This document shows, in pieces, positions 17,514-26,026 of a stretch of 64,000 nucleotides of DNA (positions are counted from its first letter, which is position 1; each line of letters opens with the position of its first letter). The stretch is from Saccharomonospora sp. NB11 (GTDB lineage Bacteria; Actinomycetota; Actinomycetes; Mycobacteriales; Pseudonocardiaceae). The translations under genes and the position numbers were made by a program. The notes beneath the pieces were generated by a model. That model searched no databases. It was not told where the DNA came from and worked only from the letters and a program-made list of their open reading frames with translations. The DNA is taken from contig NZ_JACBJG010000002.1 of the NCBI RefSeq assembly GCF_015910535.1, positions 372,001 to 436,000 of the forward strand, given 5' to 3'.

Positions 17514-18140
17514 ATGCCGGAACGCAGGCCGGAACGCAGGCCGGAACGCAGGCATCGCACCCAGGCCGAGCGGCGGGCCCAGACCCGGACCGCCCTGCTC
17601 GACGCCACCATCACGTGTCTGGTCGAGCTGGGCTACGCCCGCACGTCGATGCAGGAGATCTGCGCCAGGGCCGGTGTCTCCAAGGGCGCGGCGCAGCACC
17701 ACTTCGCCGACAAGGCCGCGATGATGGCCGCGGCCGTCGCGCACCTGACGAGCCGGTTGGCCGAGCGCAACGTGCCCGACGAGGCGGAGCTGCCGGACGG
17801 GCCGGAACGCGTCGGCGCGGTCATCGACCTGCTGTGGCGGTCGTACTCGGGCACGCTCGCGACCGCCGCGATGGAACTCTGGACCGCCGCCCGCACCGAT
17901 CCCACGCTCGCTGCGGCAATGCGACCGGTCGACAAGGCGCTCGGCCGCGCCACGCTCGACCGACTCGCCGCGCTGGTCGGCGACGTCCCGCGCGAGCGAC
18001 TCGACACGATCTTCTGGCTCACCGTCAATCTCACGCGCGGTCTCGCCCTCGACGCCGAGCTGGGTGGTGACCCACACCGCAGAGAGCAGTTGCTCCGGGA
18101 GTGGAAACGCGTGGCGACGACCCTGTGCTCCGCGCCCTGA
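17514..18140 (+). CDS. TetR-family transcriptional regulator
   Basis: This 208-residue regulator has its helix-turn-helix at about residues 28-75 (SMQEICARAGVSKGAAQHHFADK) and a C-terminal ligand domain of normal size. AAAGGAG precedes the ATG. The first 13 residues consist of three Pro-Glu-Arg-Arg repeats encoded by a perfect 12-bp tandem repeat, which adds a strongly basic arm ahead of the DNA-binding domain. Being divergent from the dehydrogenase/racemase operon, it most likely represses that operon and itself, with an acyl-CoA as possible inducer (inference). Confidence 0.9.
   Translation: MPERRPERRPERRHRTQAERRAQTRTALLDATITCLVELGYARTSMQEICARAGVSKGAAQHHFADKAAMMAAAVAHLTSRLAERNVPDEAELPDGPERVGAVIDLLWRSYSGTLATAAMELWTAARTDPTLAAAMRPVDKALGRATLDRLAALVGDVPRERLDTIFWLTVNLTRGLALDAELGGDPHRREQLLREWKRVATTLCSAP
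17517..17552. repeat. three 12-bp tandem repeats at the start of the TetR gene
   Basis: CCGGAACGCAGG occurs three times without a mismatch directly after the ATG. Each unit adds Pro-Glu-Arg-Arg in frame. Repeat-number change would alter the basic arm length and not the frame. Confidence 0.9.
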
Positions 18141-18247
18141 ACGTCGGGCAGGCCGGTGCTCCACGCCGCGTCGACCGCGTCGGCACGATCCCGTGTTGTC
18201 GCCGTACCCCCACCGCCGTCGCCGGTATGCTCACGCCGGAACGTATC

Positions 18248-18259
18248 TACTCCCCAGTA
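18248..18259. promoter_or_regulatory. candidate operator upstream of the aldehyde dehydrogenase
   Basis: TACT-CCCC-AGTA is a perfect inverted repeat 23 bases before the ATG at 18283, just ahead of the GGAGG site. TACT/AGTA half-sites are common in operators of GntR and TetR regulators, but no cognate regulator can be named. Confidence 0.35.
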
Positions 18260-18282
18260 ACAACTCGGTGCGTGGAGGTGCC

Positions 18283-19887
18283 ATGACCGGCGCGGATACC
18301 AAGGCAGCGAAGCCCAGGCCCGGCACCATCGGAGGCGTCGTCGGCGCCCCGGTCGCGGCCAGGGCGGACGCCCTCGTCGAGCGAGCGGTCACCGGCCCCG
18401 ACGCCGAGTCGGTGACCATGACCGCGCCGTTCACCGGACTGCGGACCGCCGTGCTTCCCCAGATCTCCGACGAGTCGACCCGCGCCGCGTTCGCCAGGGC
18501 CAGGCGGGCGCAACCCTCGTGGGCAGCCACCAGCGTCGCGCATCGGCAACGCGTCCTGCGGCGACTGCACGAACTCGTCCTCTCCCGGCAGAAGGAAGGG
18601 CTCGACCTCATCCAGGTCGAGGCAGGCAAGGCCCGACTCGACGCGTTCGACGAGATCAGCGCGACAGCCCTCGTGGCGGACTACTACGGCAGGCACAGCG
18701 CCCGCCTCCTGGCACCCCGGCGCGCCCCCGGCGCCCTGCCGGTCCTCACCCGTGCCACGCACACCCGCCAGCCACGCGGTGTCGTCGGCGTCATCTCACC
18801 GTGGAACTACCCGCTCGCGCTGACGGCGATGGACGTGCTCCCCGCGCTCGCCGCAGGCAACACGGTCGTGCAGAAACCCGACAACCAGACCGCCCTCTCC
18901 GCGTTGTGGCTGCACGAGCTCGCGGGCGAGGCCGGGCTGCCTCGCGACGCCTGGCAGATCGTGCTCGGCAGGGGGTCGGTGATCGGCGACGCGATCGTCG
19001 ATGAGTCCGACTACCTGTGCTTCACCGGGTCCACCCCGACGGGCAAGCGCCTGGCCACCGCCGTCGCGGGGCGGCTGACGGGCTACTCGCTCGAACTGGG
19101 CGGCAAGAATCCGATGATCGTCCTGCAGGACGCCGACGTCGTGAAGGCGGCGGCGGGTGCGGTGTCCGCGTGCTTCGCCTCGGCCGGGCAGTTGTGCGTG
19201 TCGGTCGAACGGATCTACGTCCACGAGAGTGTCCGGCGGCGCTTCCTCGCGGAGTTCGCGCGCCGTGCCAACGCGTTGGTGATGGGCGGTTCGCTCGATT
19301 ACCACGCGGACATGGGGTCGCTGACCACACCGGAGCAACTCCGGGCCGTCTCGGCGCACGTCGACGACGCGCGGGCGCACGGAGCGACCGTGGTGGCGGG
19401 CGGGAACCCTCGGCCCGACGTCGGCCCGTTGTTCTACGAACCGACGATCCTCACCGACGTCCCGCCCACGGCCGCCGCCTTCGCGGACGAGACGTTCGGG
19501 CCCGTGGTCTCGGTGTACGGCTTCACCGACGTCGAGGACGCGATCGCGAGGGCCAACGAGACCGCCTACGGCCTCAACGCCAGCGTCTGGTCGCGCGACA
19601 CCCGCCGCGCCCGTCACGTCGCGACTCGGCTGAAGGCGGGCACGGTCAACGTCAACGAGGGCTACGCCGCCACGTTCGGCACGGTCGCCGTCCCCATGGG
19701 CGGGATGAAGGAGTCGGGCGTCGGGCGGCGCAACGGACCCGAAGGTCTGCTCAAGTACACCGAGTCGCAGTCGATCGCCGTCCAGAAGGGAATCCGGTTG
19801 CGGCCGCCTCGGGCGATCCCCGGTGCGGTGTGGACGGCGGCGCTGACGGCCGGGCTACGCCTGTTGCGCAGGCTGCCAGGCCGCTGA
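18283..19887 (+). CDS. NAD(P)-dependent aldehyde dehydrogenase, succinate-semialdehyde type
   Basis: The ATG at 18283 with GGAGG 4 bases upstream gives 534 residues. Signature regions are SPWNYPLAL, the cofactor/general-base strand LELGGKNP (Glu) and SAGQLCVSVERIYV with the catalytic Cys. ETFGPVVSVYG and MGGMKESGVGRR follow. Overall it resembles the mycobacterial GabD2 group, which oxidises succinate semialdehyde to succinate. The extra C-terminal stretch AALTAGLRLLRRLPGR is hydrophobic and basic and could contact the membrane. It is a single gene, convergent with the LuxR-type gene with only 9 bases between stops. Substrate assignment is moderate. Confidence 0.85.
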   Translation: MTGADTKAAKPRPGTIGGVVGAPVAARADALVERAVTGPDAESVTMTAPFTGLRTAVLPQISDESTRAAFARARRAQPSWAATSVAHRQRVLRRLHELVLSRQKEGLDLIQVEAGKARLDAFDEISATALVADYYGRHSARLLAPRRAPGALPVLTRATHTRQPRGVVGVISPWNYPLALTAMDVLPALAAGNTVVQKPDNQTALSALWLHELAGEAGLPRDAWQIVLGRGSVIGDAIVDESDYLCFTGSTPTGKRLATAVAGRLTGYSLELGGKNPMIVLQDADVVKAAAGAVSACFASAGQLCVSVERIYVHESVRRRFLAEFARRANALVMGGSLDYHADMGSLTTPEQLRAVSAHVDDARAHGATVVAGGNPRPDVGPLFYEPTILTDVPPTAAAFADETFGPVVSVYGFTDVEDAIARANETAYGLNASVWSRDTRRARHVATRLKAGTVNVNEGYAATFGTVAVPMGGMKESGVGRRNGPEGLLKYTESQSIAVQKGIRLRPPRAIPGAVWTAALTAGLRLLRRLPGR

Positions 19888-19896
19888 TCCACGGCC

Positions 19897-22800
19897 CTAC
19901 CGCTTCCGCCGTCTCGGTTTCGTCGGAACGGTGTCCGGGGTGAGCAGGCCGCGGTCGTAGGCGATGGCCACGGCCTCCGCGCGCCTGTTCGCCCCGAGCT
20001 TGCCCATCGCCCGCGACAGGTGGACGCTCACGGTCTTCTCGCTGATGAAGAGCCGTTCGCCGACCTGCCGGTTGGTCAGTCCCTCGGCGACGAGTTCGAG
20101 CACGGCGCGTTCGCGGGCGGTCAACGGATCGACGACGTCGCGCCGGGGCCGGGCTCCGGGCAGAGCGATCCGTGCCCGCCGGGCGAGGTCCTCGACCGCG
20201 TCCCGCAACGGCGCCGCGCCCAGCCGCCGCGCGACGGCGTGGGTGTCGGACAGCTCGCGAGTGGCCCGGTCGTGATCGCCCGCCTCCAGAAGAGCCTCGG
20301 CGAGCCGGCGGCGGCACAGCGCCTGCTCGTACACGGCGCCGAACCCGAACGCGGCGACGGCCTCCTCCCACAGGGCAGCGTCGGCGGCACCGTCGAGGCC
20401 GTCCGTGGCGGCGCGGGCCCGTGCCAACCACGCCGTGCCCTCCGGTCCGATGGTGCCGCTGCGAGGCATTCCCTCGGCCACGGTGCGTTCGACCTGCTCC
20501 CAGAGCGTCCGTCCGGTCTCGACGGCCTCCCGCTCCCCCGCGGTGTCCCGCGTCCGTCGCGCGTCCGCCGCCCAGTCCCCGCACGCCTCGATGCCGAGCG
20601 CGCCGAGCCGCACGTTCAGCAGGCCGCGGGGAAGGATGCGGCGCGCACGCTCCATGCCGTCGGTCACCGCGGTCACGGCCTTGCGGTACTCGCCGCGCCA
20701 GGACGCCAGTTCGGCGCCACCCGCCGCCGCGGCGGCGACGACCCACAGGTCCACACCACGTCGATCACCGTCCTCCGGGTGCAGCAACGCCAGCATCCGG
20801 TCCGCGTCCTCGAACCGCCCACGAGCGACCAGGATGTGCAACCACGTCGACTGGAGAATCGCGGTGACCAGGTCGGACACGCCGGCTTCCGGTCGGTCCT
20901 GTTCCGACTCGTCGGGCCAGTCACCCATGGTGTAGCGCAGGCCGAGCAACCGGGTTCGCGCCGACAGTCCGAGCGGCGACCAGGTGAGCCCGGACTCCGC
21001 CGCGCGCTGCGCCGTGTGTCGGTACAGCCGCAGCGCCTCGGAGAGTTCGGCCTGGTCGTCGTAGCTGAGGGCCCGGTAGTAGCCCGCACGGAGTTCAACA
21101 TCGAGCGCGTCGGCTGCCTGTGCCTCGCGTTCGGCCTGCAGCAACAGCTCGCGCGCGGTGTCGAGGTCGCCCCGCACGTCGGCGAGCACGCCCTGGATGG
21201 TGAGCGCCGCGGCGTGCGGCGCGGCGGCACCTGCGGCCTTCGCCGCCTCGGCTGCGGCGCGGGCGCTGTCCTCGGCGTCGTCGAACCGGCCGACTCCCCG
21301 CAACACCTGGGCCCGAGTAGCGAGCACCCAGGCCTGCTCGGTGGTCGCCTCTCCGTCGGCGACGAGGGACCACGCCCGGTCGATGGCGTCGACGGCCTCG
21401 TCGTACGTTCCCTCCAGCGTCATCAGCGCCTCGGCGAGACGCCGCCAGATCGCCGCCCGGCGCAGCACCGGACAGTCGTCCACCCGCCGGGCCGCCTCGC
21501 GCGCGTAGGCGATCGCGCGTTCGGGCTCCCCGGAGCGAGCGGCGAGCTCGGACGCGGAGAGCAGCAGCGTCGTCTCGTCCCGATCGGACGGTCGACGGTC
21601 GGCGGGAACGGCATCCCAGATCTCCAGCGCCTCCTCCACGTGCCGCAGTGCGGACCCGGGTGCGCCGAGTTCCTCGGCCTCGTCCGCGGCCTTCAGCAGC
21701 GCGGTCAACGCGGTCGGCAGGTCCCGGCAGCGCAGACTGTGGTAGGCCAGCCGGGCGTTGCTGCCCCGCGACGGAGGCATCGCCGCGATGCGTGCCGCGT
21801 AGGCCGCGTGCATGCGGGACCGTTCGCCGGGCAACAGGTCGTGGTACACCGCCTCCCGCAGCAACGCGTGCCGGAACCGGTAACCACCGCGGTCGACCAC
21901 CAGGACGTGGTGGTGCACCGCCTCCCGCAGCGCCTCCTCCACGTCGAGCACCCCCACCCCGGCGACCTCGGCGACGGCCTTGTCCGCCACCTTCACCCCC
22001 GCGACCGCCACCGCACGCAGCACTCCCCTGGTCTGCGCCGAGAGCTGGTCGAGACGGGTCAGCAGCACGTCGGCGAGTCCGTCGGGCACGTTGTCACCGG
22101 ACGCACCCGCGGCGACCAGTTCCTCGGCGAAGAACGGGTTGCCCTCGCACCGGCGCACGAGCTGCTCCAGCGTGTCGGGCGGCAGGGGGCTCTCCGCGAG
22201 CGCGGTGAGGAACGCCCTGGCCTCGTCGTCCGACAGCGGCGGCACGTCGACCCGCTCGACGGCCGCCGACCGAACCAGCTCCGCCAGCAGAGGACGCAGC
22301 GGGTGACGCCGATGCACCTCCTCGGCCCGGTAGGTGGCCAGCACCAGCAGCCGTCGGCCTCCCAGTCGTCCCATGAGGAACGACAGCAGATCGCGGGTGG
22401 CGCCGTCGGCCCAGTGCAGGTCCTCCAGCGCCAACACCACCGGGCGCGTGCGGGCGAGCGCGTCCAGCACGCCCAACACGGCGTCGAACAGGCGAAGCTG
22501 CCCGAGGTCGTGTTCCGTGCGGACCCTTCGAATGTCCTGTTCGGACGCCGCCGAGCGACCGGGATGGTGCCGACCGCTCGGGGCGACCCACAACTGCGGT
22601 ACGAGTGTGGACAGTGCGGGCCAGGCGGCCACCGCGTCGACCACGTCCGCGTCGTCGGACGCGGCCAGCGCCCCCAACGCCTCGGTGAACGGGAGGTACG
22701 GAAGCCCTCCTTCGTCCACGTCGAGGCACTGCCCGGTGAGCACCAGGCAGCCGCGGCTGGCCGCCTCGGACGTGAGTTCCCGCAGCAACCTGGTCTTGCC

Positions 22801-22947
22801 GACGCCCGCGTCACCGGCGAGCAGCGCTCCTCGCCCCCTGCCCTGCTCGGCGTCGTCGAGAGCGGCTTGCAACCGGCGCAGTTGCGGCACACGTCCCACC
22901 AGCGGCAGTGTCAGACCGAGTCGAGGCACGACCCCATTGTCACCCAT
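19897..22947 (-). CDS. large LuxR-family ATPase regulator (LAL/MalT-like)
   Basis: This protein has about 1016 residues from the ATG at 22947; a GTG six codons later (VPRLGLTL) is an alternative and neither has a clear ribosome site. An N-terminal AAA/STAND ATPase has Walker A GDAGVGKTRLL and Walker B VVLALEDLHWAD. A long helical TPR-like middle follows. The C-terminal LuxR helix-turn-helix is LTARERAVLELVAEGLTNRQVGERLFISEKTVSVHLSRAM in two parts. Such regulators are activated by a ligand plus ATP and switch on metabolic or secondary-metabolite genes. No obvious target lies next to it; the convergent aldehyde dehydrogenase is only a neighbour. Confidence 0.9.
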   Translation of the reverse strand: MGDNGVVPRLGLTLPLVGRVPQLRRLQAALDDAEQGRGRGALLAGDAGVGKTRLLRELTSEAASRGCLVLTGQCLDVDEGGLPYLPFTEALGALAASDDADVVDAVAAWPALSTLVPQLWVAPSGRHHPGRSAASEQDIRRVRTEHDLGQLRLFDAVLGVLDALARTRPVVLALEDLHWADGATRDLLSFLMGRLGGRRLLVLATYRAEEVHRRHPLRPLLAELVRSAAVERVDVPPLSDDEARAFLTALAESPLPPDTLEQLVRRCEGNPFFAEELVAAGASGDNVPDGLADVLLTRLDQLSAQTRGVLRAVAVAGVKVADKAVAEVAGVGVLDVEEALREAVHHHVLVVDRGGYRFRHALLREAVYHDLLPGERSRMHAAYAARIAAMPPSRGSNARLAYHSLRCRDLPTALTALLKAADEAEELGAPGSALRHVEEALEIWDAVPADRRPSDRDETTLLLSASELAARSGEPERAIAYAREAARRVDDCPVLRRAAIWRRLAEALMTLEGTYDEAVDAIDRAWSLVADGEATTEQAWVLATRAQVLRGVGRFDDAEDSARAAAEAAKAAGAAAPHAAALTIQGVLADVRGDLDTARELLLQAEREAQAADALDVELRAGYYRALSYDDQAELSEALRLYRHTAQRAAESGLTWSPLGLSARTRLLGLRYTMGDWPDESEQDRPEAGVSDLVTAILQSTWLHILVARGRFEDADRMLALLHPEDGDRRGVDLWVVAAAAAGGAELASWRGEYRKAVTAVTDGMERARRILPRGLLNVRLGALGIEACGDWAADARRTRDTAGEREAVETGRTLWEQVERTVAEGMPRSGTIGPEGTAWLARARAATDGLDGAADAALWEEAVAAFGFGAVYEQALCRRRLAEALLEAGDHDRATRELSDTHAVARRLGAAPLRDAVEDLARRARIALPGARPRRDVVDPLTARERAVLELVAEGLTNRQVGERLFISEKTVSVHLSRAMGKLGANRRAEAVAIAYDRGLLTPDTVPTKPRRRKR

Positions 22948-23027
22948 CCGGGTCACTTTCGGCCCGCACCAGGCCATTCGCGCCGGGCGCCGCTCACGGG
23001 AACTCACGCCCCCACCCGGCACCGCCG

Positions 23028-23198
23028 TCACCGCATCCGGCCGCCGTGCTGGCGGTCCCGCAGGGCCGCGACGATCCCGCGTCGAGCTCCACCACGGCCT
23101 GCTCCCCGCGTGGTGCGCCGGTTCCGCCGCCGCAACTGCTCGGCGCGGTAGTCCACCTCGGCCCACGTCGAGTCCATCGCCCAGTCGGAAATCCTCAT
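23028..23198 (-). CDS. doubtful small basic protein
   Basis: A 56-residue frame starts at an ATG preceded by GGTGGAG only two bases away; a GTG 24 bases upstream gives 64 residues. It begins MRISDWAMDSTWAEVDYRAEQLRRRNRR and then becomes almost pure Arg/Gly. The first half looks protein-like with a helical pattern, the rest looks like GC-rich noise. It could be a small gene ahead of the LuxR-type regulator or no gene at all. Confidence 0.3.
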   Translation of the reverse strand: MRISDWAMDSTWAEVDYRAEQLRRRNRRTTRGAGRGGARRGIVAALRDRQHGGRMR

Positions 23199-23297
23199 GT
23201 CTCCACCCCTCATGTCGTCCACGTCGTGCTGACGTCGTCAACTGTGGTGCGAAGGGGCGGGCCCGGGCATCGGTCGATCACGTCACCCCGAAACGCA

Positions 23298-23339
23298 TTC
23301 GACCCCTTACCTCCCGCTCCGGGCACGTAAGGGGTCGAA
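23298..23339 (-). terminator. 13-bp stem hairpin after the DUF397 gene
   Basis: TTCGACCCCTTAC (23298-23310) and GTAAGGGGTCGAA (23327-23339) are perfect complements with a 16-base loop. The hairpin starts 9 bases beyond the DUF397 stop on the minus strand and separates this unit from the LuxR-type gene. Confidence 0.8.
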
Positions 23340-23348
23340 CGAGAACCC

Positions 23349-23558
23349 TCAGCTCAGGTCGAGCTCACCGGCTCGCGCCGCGTCGAGGAAGGCCTGCCAC
23401 TGGCGTGCGGACAGCCGCAGCATGCCGCCCGTCGGGTTCTTCGAGTCGCGCACGGCGGCACCGTCGTCGGTGAAGGCGATCTCGACGCAGTCGTTGCCGC
23501 CGCCGCTGTAGCTGCTCTTGCGCCACTCGAGCATGGCCAGGTTGGTGTCGGCCACCAT
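23349..23558 (-). CDS. DUF397 small protein
   Basis: This 69-residue protein carries the DUF397 hallmarks WRKSSYSGGGNDCVEIA, VRDSKNP and QWQAFLDAAR. DUF397 proteins are almost always encoded just after an XRE/DUF5753 regulator, as here (35 bases downstream). In Streptomyces such pairs (Scr1/Scr2 type, BldB- and WhiJ-associated) influence development or antibiotic production. A binding partner or antagonist role for the regulator is inferred from that literature. Confidence 0.93.
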   Translation of the reverse strand: MVADTNLAMLEWRKSSYSGGGNDCVEIAFTDDGAAVRDSKNPTGGMLRLSARQWQAFLDAARAGELDLS

Positions 23559-23593
23559 CCCACTCCTTCGTCAGCTCCGTGTCGGAGTCGTTG

Positions 23594-24445
23594 TCATCTG
23601 GCACACCGTCGCGCCGCGTCGGCGATGACATCGAGCGAGTCGTCCGGCTTGAGCGCGGCGGCTCGCAAATGATCGAACATCAACGCGTACCTACGCACGT
23701 CGGCTTCCAATTCCAGATAGAGGCCGCTGTTCGTGCTGTCCACATAAACCACGTCGGGGTCCGCGGGCTCGGGAAACCCCAGGATGAGAAAGGGCCCCTC
23801 CATGCCCGGATGGGCTCCGGCCTCGAAGGGAACCACCTGAACGGTGACGTGTGGCAGACGCGCAATTTCACACAATTGAGTGAATTGCTCGGCCATGACG
23901 TCATGGCCGCCGACCATGCGGCGCAGGACCGCCTCGTCGATGACCGCCCAGTACTCGGGCGGGTTCGGGTCGCGGAGCAGCCGCTGCCGCGCCATCCTCG
24001 CCGCGACGCGGCGGTCGATCTCGGCATCCTCGGCACCCGGCCGCATCGCCCTGATCACCGCGCGGGCGTAGCGCTCGGTCTGCAAGAGTCCCGGCACCAG
24101 CAGCGCCTGGAACGCCTTGAGGGAACTGGCGTCGGCCTCCAGCCCCACGAACGCACCTGTGAAGACCTCGTTGTACGCGTGCCACCACCCGCGTTTGCGT
24201 GCCTCGCGCGCGAGTTGGACGAGCGCCTCCTGGTCGTCGCCCTGGACCCCGTACAGCTCCAACATGTCCCGGACGTCCCGAGGGGTGACCCCGACATGGC
24301 CCGTCTCGATTCGACTGATCTTCGAAGCCGAACATTCGAGCTTCTCGCCCACCTCGTCGATGGTGAGTGCGGCCTTCTCCCGGAGCCGCCGCAACTCGCC
24401 AGCCAGTCTTCGCCGCCGTACGGTCGGGCCGTGCCCTCGGCTCAT
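23594..24445 (-). CDS. XRE-family regulator with DUF5753 domain
   Basis: This 283-residue regulator begins with an XRE helix-turn-helix (LRRLREKAALTIDEVGEKL, CSASKISRIETG), followed by the DUF5753 ligand or partner-binding domain (VPGLLQTERYARAV...VIDEAVLRR...VTVQVVPFEAGAHPG). GGAGGTGA stands 4 bases before the ATG. It is followed by its DUF397 partner and faces a divergent cysteine-motif gene. It probably regulates this promoter region, where an inverted repeat overlaps the promoter. Confidence 0.92.
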   Translation of the reverse strand: MSRGHGPTVRRRRLAGELRRLREKAALTIDEVGEKLECSASKISRIETGHVGVTPRDVRDMLELYGVQGDDQEALVQLAREARKRGWWHAYNEVFTGAFVGLEADASSLKAFQALLVPGLLQTERYARAVIRAMRPGAEDAEIDRRVAARMARQRLLRDPNPPEYWAVIDEAVLRRMVGGHDVMAEQFTQLCEIARLPHVTVQVVPFEAGAHPGMEGPFLILGFPEPADPDVVYVDSTNSGLYLELEADVRRYALMFDHLRAAALKPDDSLDVIADAARRCAR

Positions 24446-24549
24446 GACTCACCTCCGGTTGGTTTTTCCGCGCATATCTAACCAGGGCGTCACAGTGGGC
24501 CGGACGGGACGACAACGGACGGTAAGGCAGGAATCCCCGATCGATGGAC

Positions 24550-24577
24550 TGCAATTTGCACGAGGGGGTTGTATGCT
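24550..24577. promoter_or_regulatory. inverted repeat TGCAATTTGCA with a -10-like TATGCT
   Basis: TGCAA-T-TTGCA (24550-24560) is a perfect palindrome around one base, in an AT-rich patch between the XRE gene and the divergent plus-strand gene. TATGCT (24572-24577) could be the -10 of the plus-strand gene, with the palindrome occupying the -35 region. This is the natural place for the XRE regulator to bind. Confidence 0.45.
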
Positions 24578-24633
24578 CGCTGATGCTCGCGGACAACCAA
24601 CGACCGTTCCGTTAATACGAAAACCGGGAGAGC

Positions 24634-25002
24634 ATGGTGGCCGGGCGCAATCTCATCGTCACTCCGTTACAGGAGAGCGTGCATCGTAAACTCGACGAAA
24701 TCACGCACTCGGTACACACGACCTCCCCACGGATCCGCCAGGAACTGGACGGTCTCAGCGTCGCGTTGCTGGCCGGAGCACTGCGGACGGTGCTCGCCGA
24801 ACATCGACCCGACTCCAGTGGACACTGCACGCTGTGTCACGGCAGACGCAGGCCTTTCGCCCGCAAGCGCGGACCGCTGCCCTGCCGGGCCTATCTCGCC
24901 GCCCAGGTGGCCCTGGTTCCCGACGAGCCGGCGACGCCGAGCAGTTCCGCGATCCCCTCGGGTCACCGGCTCCGGGAACGGACGGCCTTCTTCCTCTCCT
25001 GA
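24634..25002 (+). CDS. small protein with a zinc-type cysteine motif, divergent from the XRE regulator
   Basis: This 122-residue protein has an amphipathic helical N-terminal half, then HCTLCHGRRR and PCRAYLAAQV, whose Cys/His residues could form one metal site. Similar small proteins with a CxxC...PC motif after VLxEHRPDxxGxC are common in actinobacteria and remain unassigned. The start ATG has GGGAG upstream. Its placement back to back with the XRE/DUF397 pair suggests it belongs to the same regulatory module. Confidence 0.7.
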   Translation: MVAGRNLIVTPLQESVHRKLDEITHSVHTTSPRIRQELDGLSVALLAGALRTVLAEHRPDSSGHCTLCHGRRRPFARKRGPLPCRAYLAAQVALVPDEPATPSSSAIPSGHRLRERTAFFLS

Positions 25003-25021
25003 GGGCTTCCTTCCCGACCGT

Positions 25022-25056
25022 GCTGGTCGAGCGCGTGCCTCCCGCGCTCGACCAGC
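25022..25056. terminator. bidirectional 14-bp hairpin between convergent genes
   Basis: GCTGGTCGAGCGCG (25022-25035) and CGCGCTCGACCAGC (25043-25056) are perfect complements around a 7-base loop. It lies between the stops of the cysteine-motif gene (plus) and tesB (minus) and can serve both. Confidence 0.85.
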
Positions 25057-25073
25057 GACGTCGAACTCGCGTG

Positions 25074-25979
25074 TCACAGCACGCGGATGAGCCCTTCCTG
25101 CACCACGGTGGCGATCAGCGTGCCGTCGCGCGCGAACAACCGGCCCGTCGCGAGCGCGCGTGCGTTCGACGCCGTGGGCGAGTCGCTGTCGTAGAGGAAC
25201 CACTCGTCCGCCCGGAAGGGCCGGTGGAACCACAGCGCGTGGTCGAGGCTCGCCCCGAGGACCTTGTCGAGTCCCCAGTACACCCCGTGCCGGGCCAATG
25301 TGGAGTCCAACAGGGTCAGGTCGGACGCGTAGGTGAGCACGCAGACGTGCAGGAGCCGATCGTCCGGCAGGGTGCCGTCGGCCCGCATCCACACCTGATT
25401 GCGTGCCGGACGCTCGTCGGTCTCCCGCGTCACCCACGGCGGGTCGTTGACGTACCGGACGTCGATCGGCCTCGGCTGCGCCCGCATGGCCAACTTGTTC
25501 TCGTAGCCGACGGCACGCTCGGCCAACGTCGGCAGCGACTCGGGATCGGGCACGTCCGGCATCGGCTCCGCGTGCTCCACACCGGACTCCTCGACCTGGA
25601 ACGAGGCCGAGAGCGAGAAGATCGCCTTGCCGTGCTGGATGGCCACCACCCGTCGGGTGGTGAACGACCGGCCGTCCCGGATGCGGTCCACCTCGTAGAT
25701 GATCGGGACCGTCGGGTCGCCGGGGCGGATGAAGTACGCGTGCAGCGAGTGGACGCCACGCTCACTCGGCACCGTGCGCCCCGCGGCGACCAGAGCCTGA
25801 CCCGCGACCTGCCCACCGAACACCCTGGTGGGCGAGTTCGGCGGACTCACGCCCCGGAAGATGTTCTCCTCGATCTTCTCGAGGTCCAGCAGAGCGACGA
25901 GCCTGTCGAGCACGCGCTGCCCGCCCGCTCCGCCTTCGGCGTCGAACCCGGACGCAGCCTGCCTTGCCAGCTCAGTCAT
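25074..25979 (-). CDS. tesB: acyl-CoA thioesterase II
   Basis: This 301-residue double-hotdog thioesterase hydrolyses acyl-CoA to free acid and CoA. RVFGGQVAGQALVAA opens the first hotdog. The second holds YASDLTLLD (catalytic Asp) and SLDHALWFHRPFRADEW, where Ser replaces the usual Thr, and VVQEGLIRV supplies the catalytic Gln. It is a single gene, downstream of and on the same strand as pyk, 47 bases away. Confidence 0.94.
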   Translation of the reverse strand: MTELARQAASGFDAEGGAGGQRVLDRLVALLDLEKIEENIFRGVSPPNSPTRVFGGQVAGQALVAAGRTVPSERGVHSLHAYFIRPGDPTVPIIYEVDRIRDGRSFTTRRVVAIQHGKAIFSLSASFQVEESGVEHAEPMPDVPDPESLPTLAERAVGYENKLAMRAQPRPIDVRYVNDPPWVTRETDERPARNQVWMRADGTLPDDRLLHVCVLTYASDLTLLDSTLARHGVYWGLDKVLGASLDHALWFHRPFRADEWFLYDSDSPTASNARALATGRLFARDGTLIATVVQEGLIRVL

Positions 25980-26026
25980 ACCGACGATTCAACACCCTGC
26001 ACCGAGCCGCGCCCATGGTCGGTTCA

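Larger units (their letters stand above)
22948..23348. other. gap upstream of the LuxR-type gene, with a possible small gene and a terminator
   Basis: About 400 bases. The only features I can support are a doubtful arginine-rich small frame (23028-23198) and the terminator of the XRE/DUF397 unit at 23298-23339. The promoter for the LuxR-type gene must lie here or within the small frame. Confidence 0.5.

Noticed and set aside
17420-17614. Extended N-terminus of the acyl-CoA dehydrogenase
   Set aside because: The open frame reaches into the divergent TetR gene; the GTG at 17419 with GAGGGGAG gives the normal family length.
20020-23151. 1043-residue plus-strand frame opposite the LuxR-type regulator
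   Set aside because: Shadow frame without motifs; the opposite strand has Walker and helix-turn-helix motifs in order.
23349-24445. Classical toxin-antitoxin pair
   Set aside because: DUF397 is not an established toxin and the regulator domain is of the DUF5753 developmental type; a toxin-antitoxin claim would go beyond the evidence.
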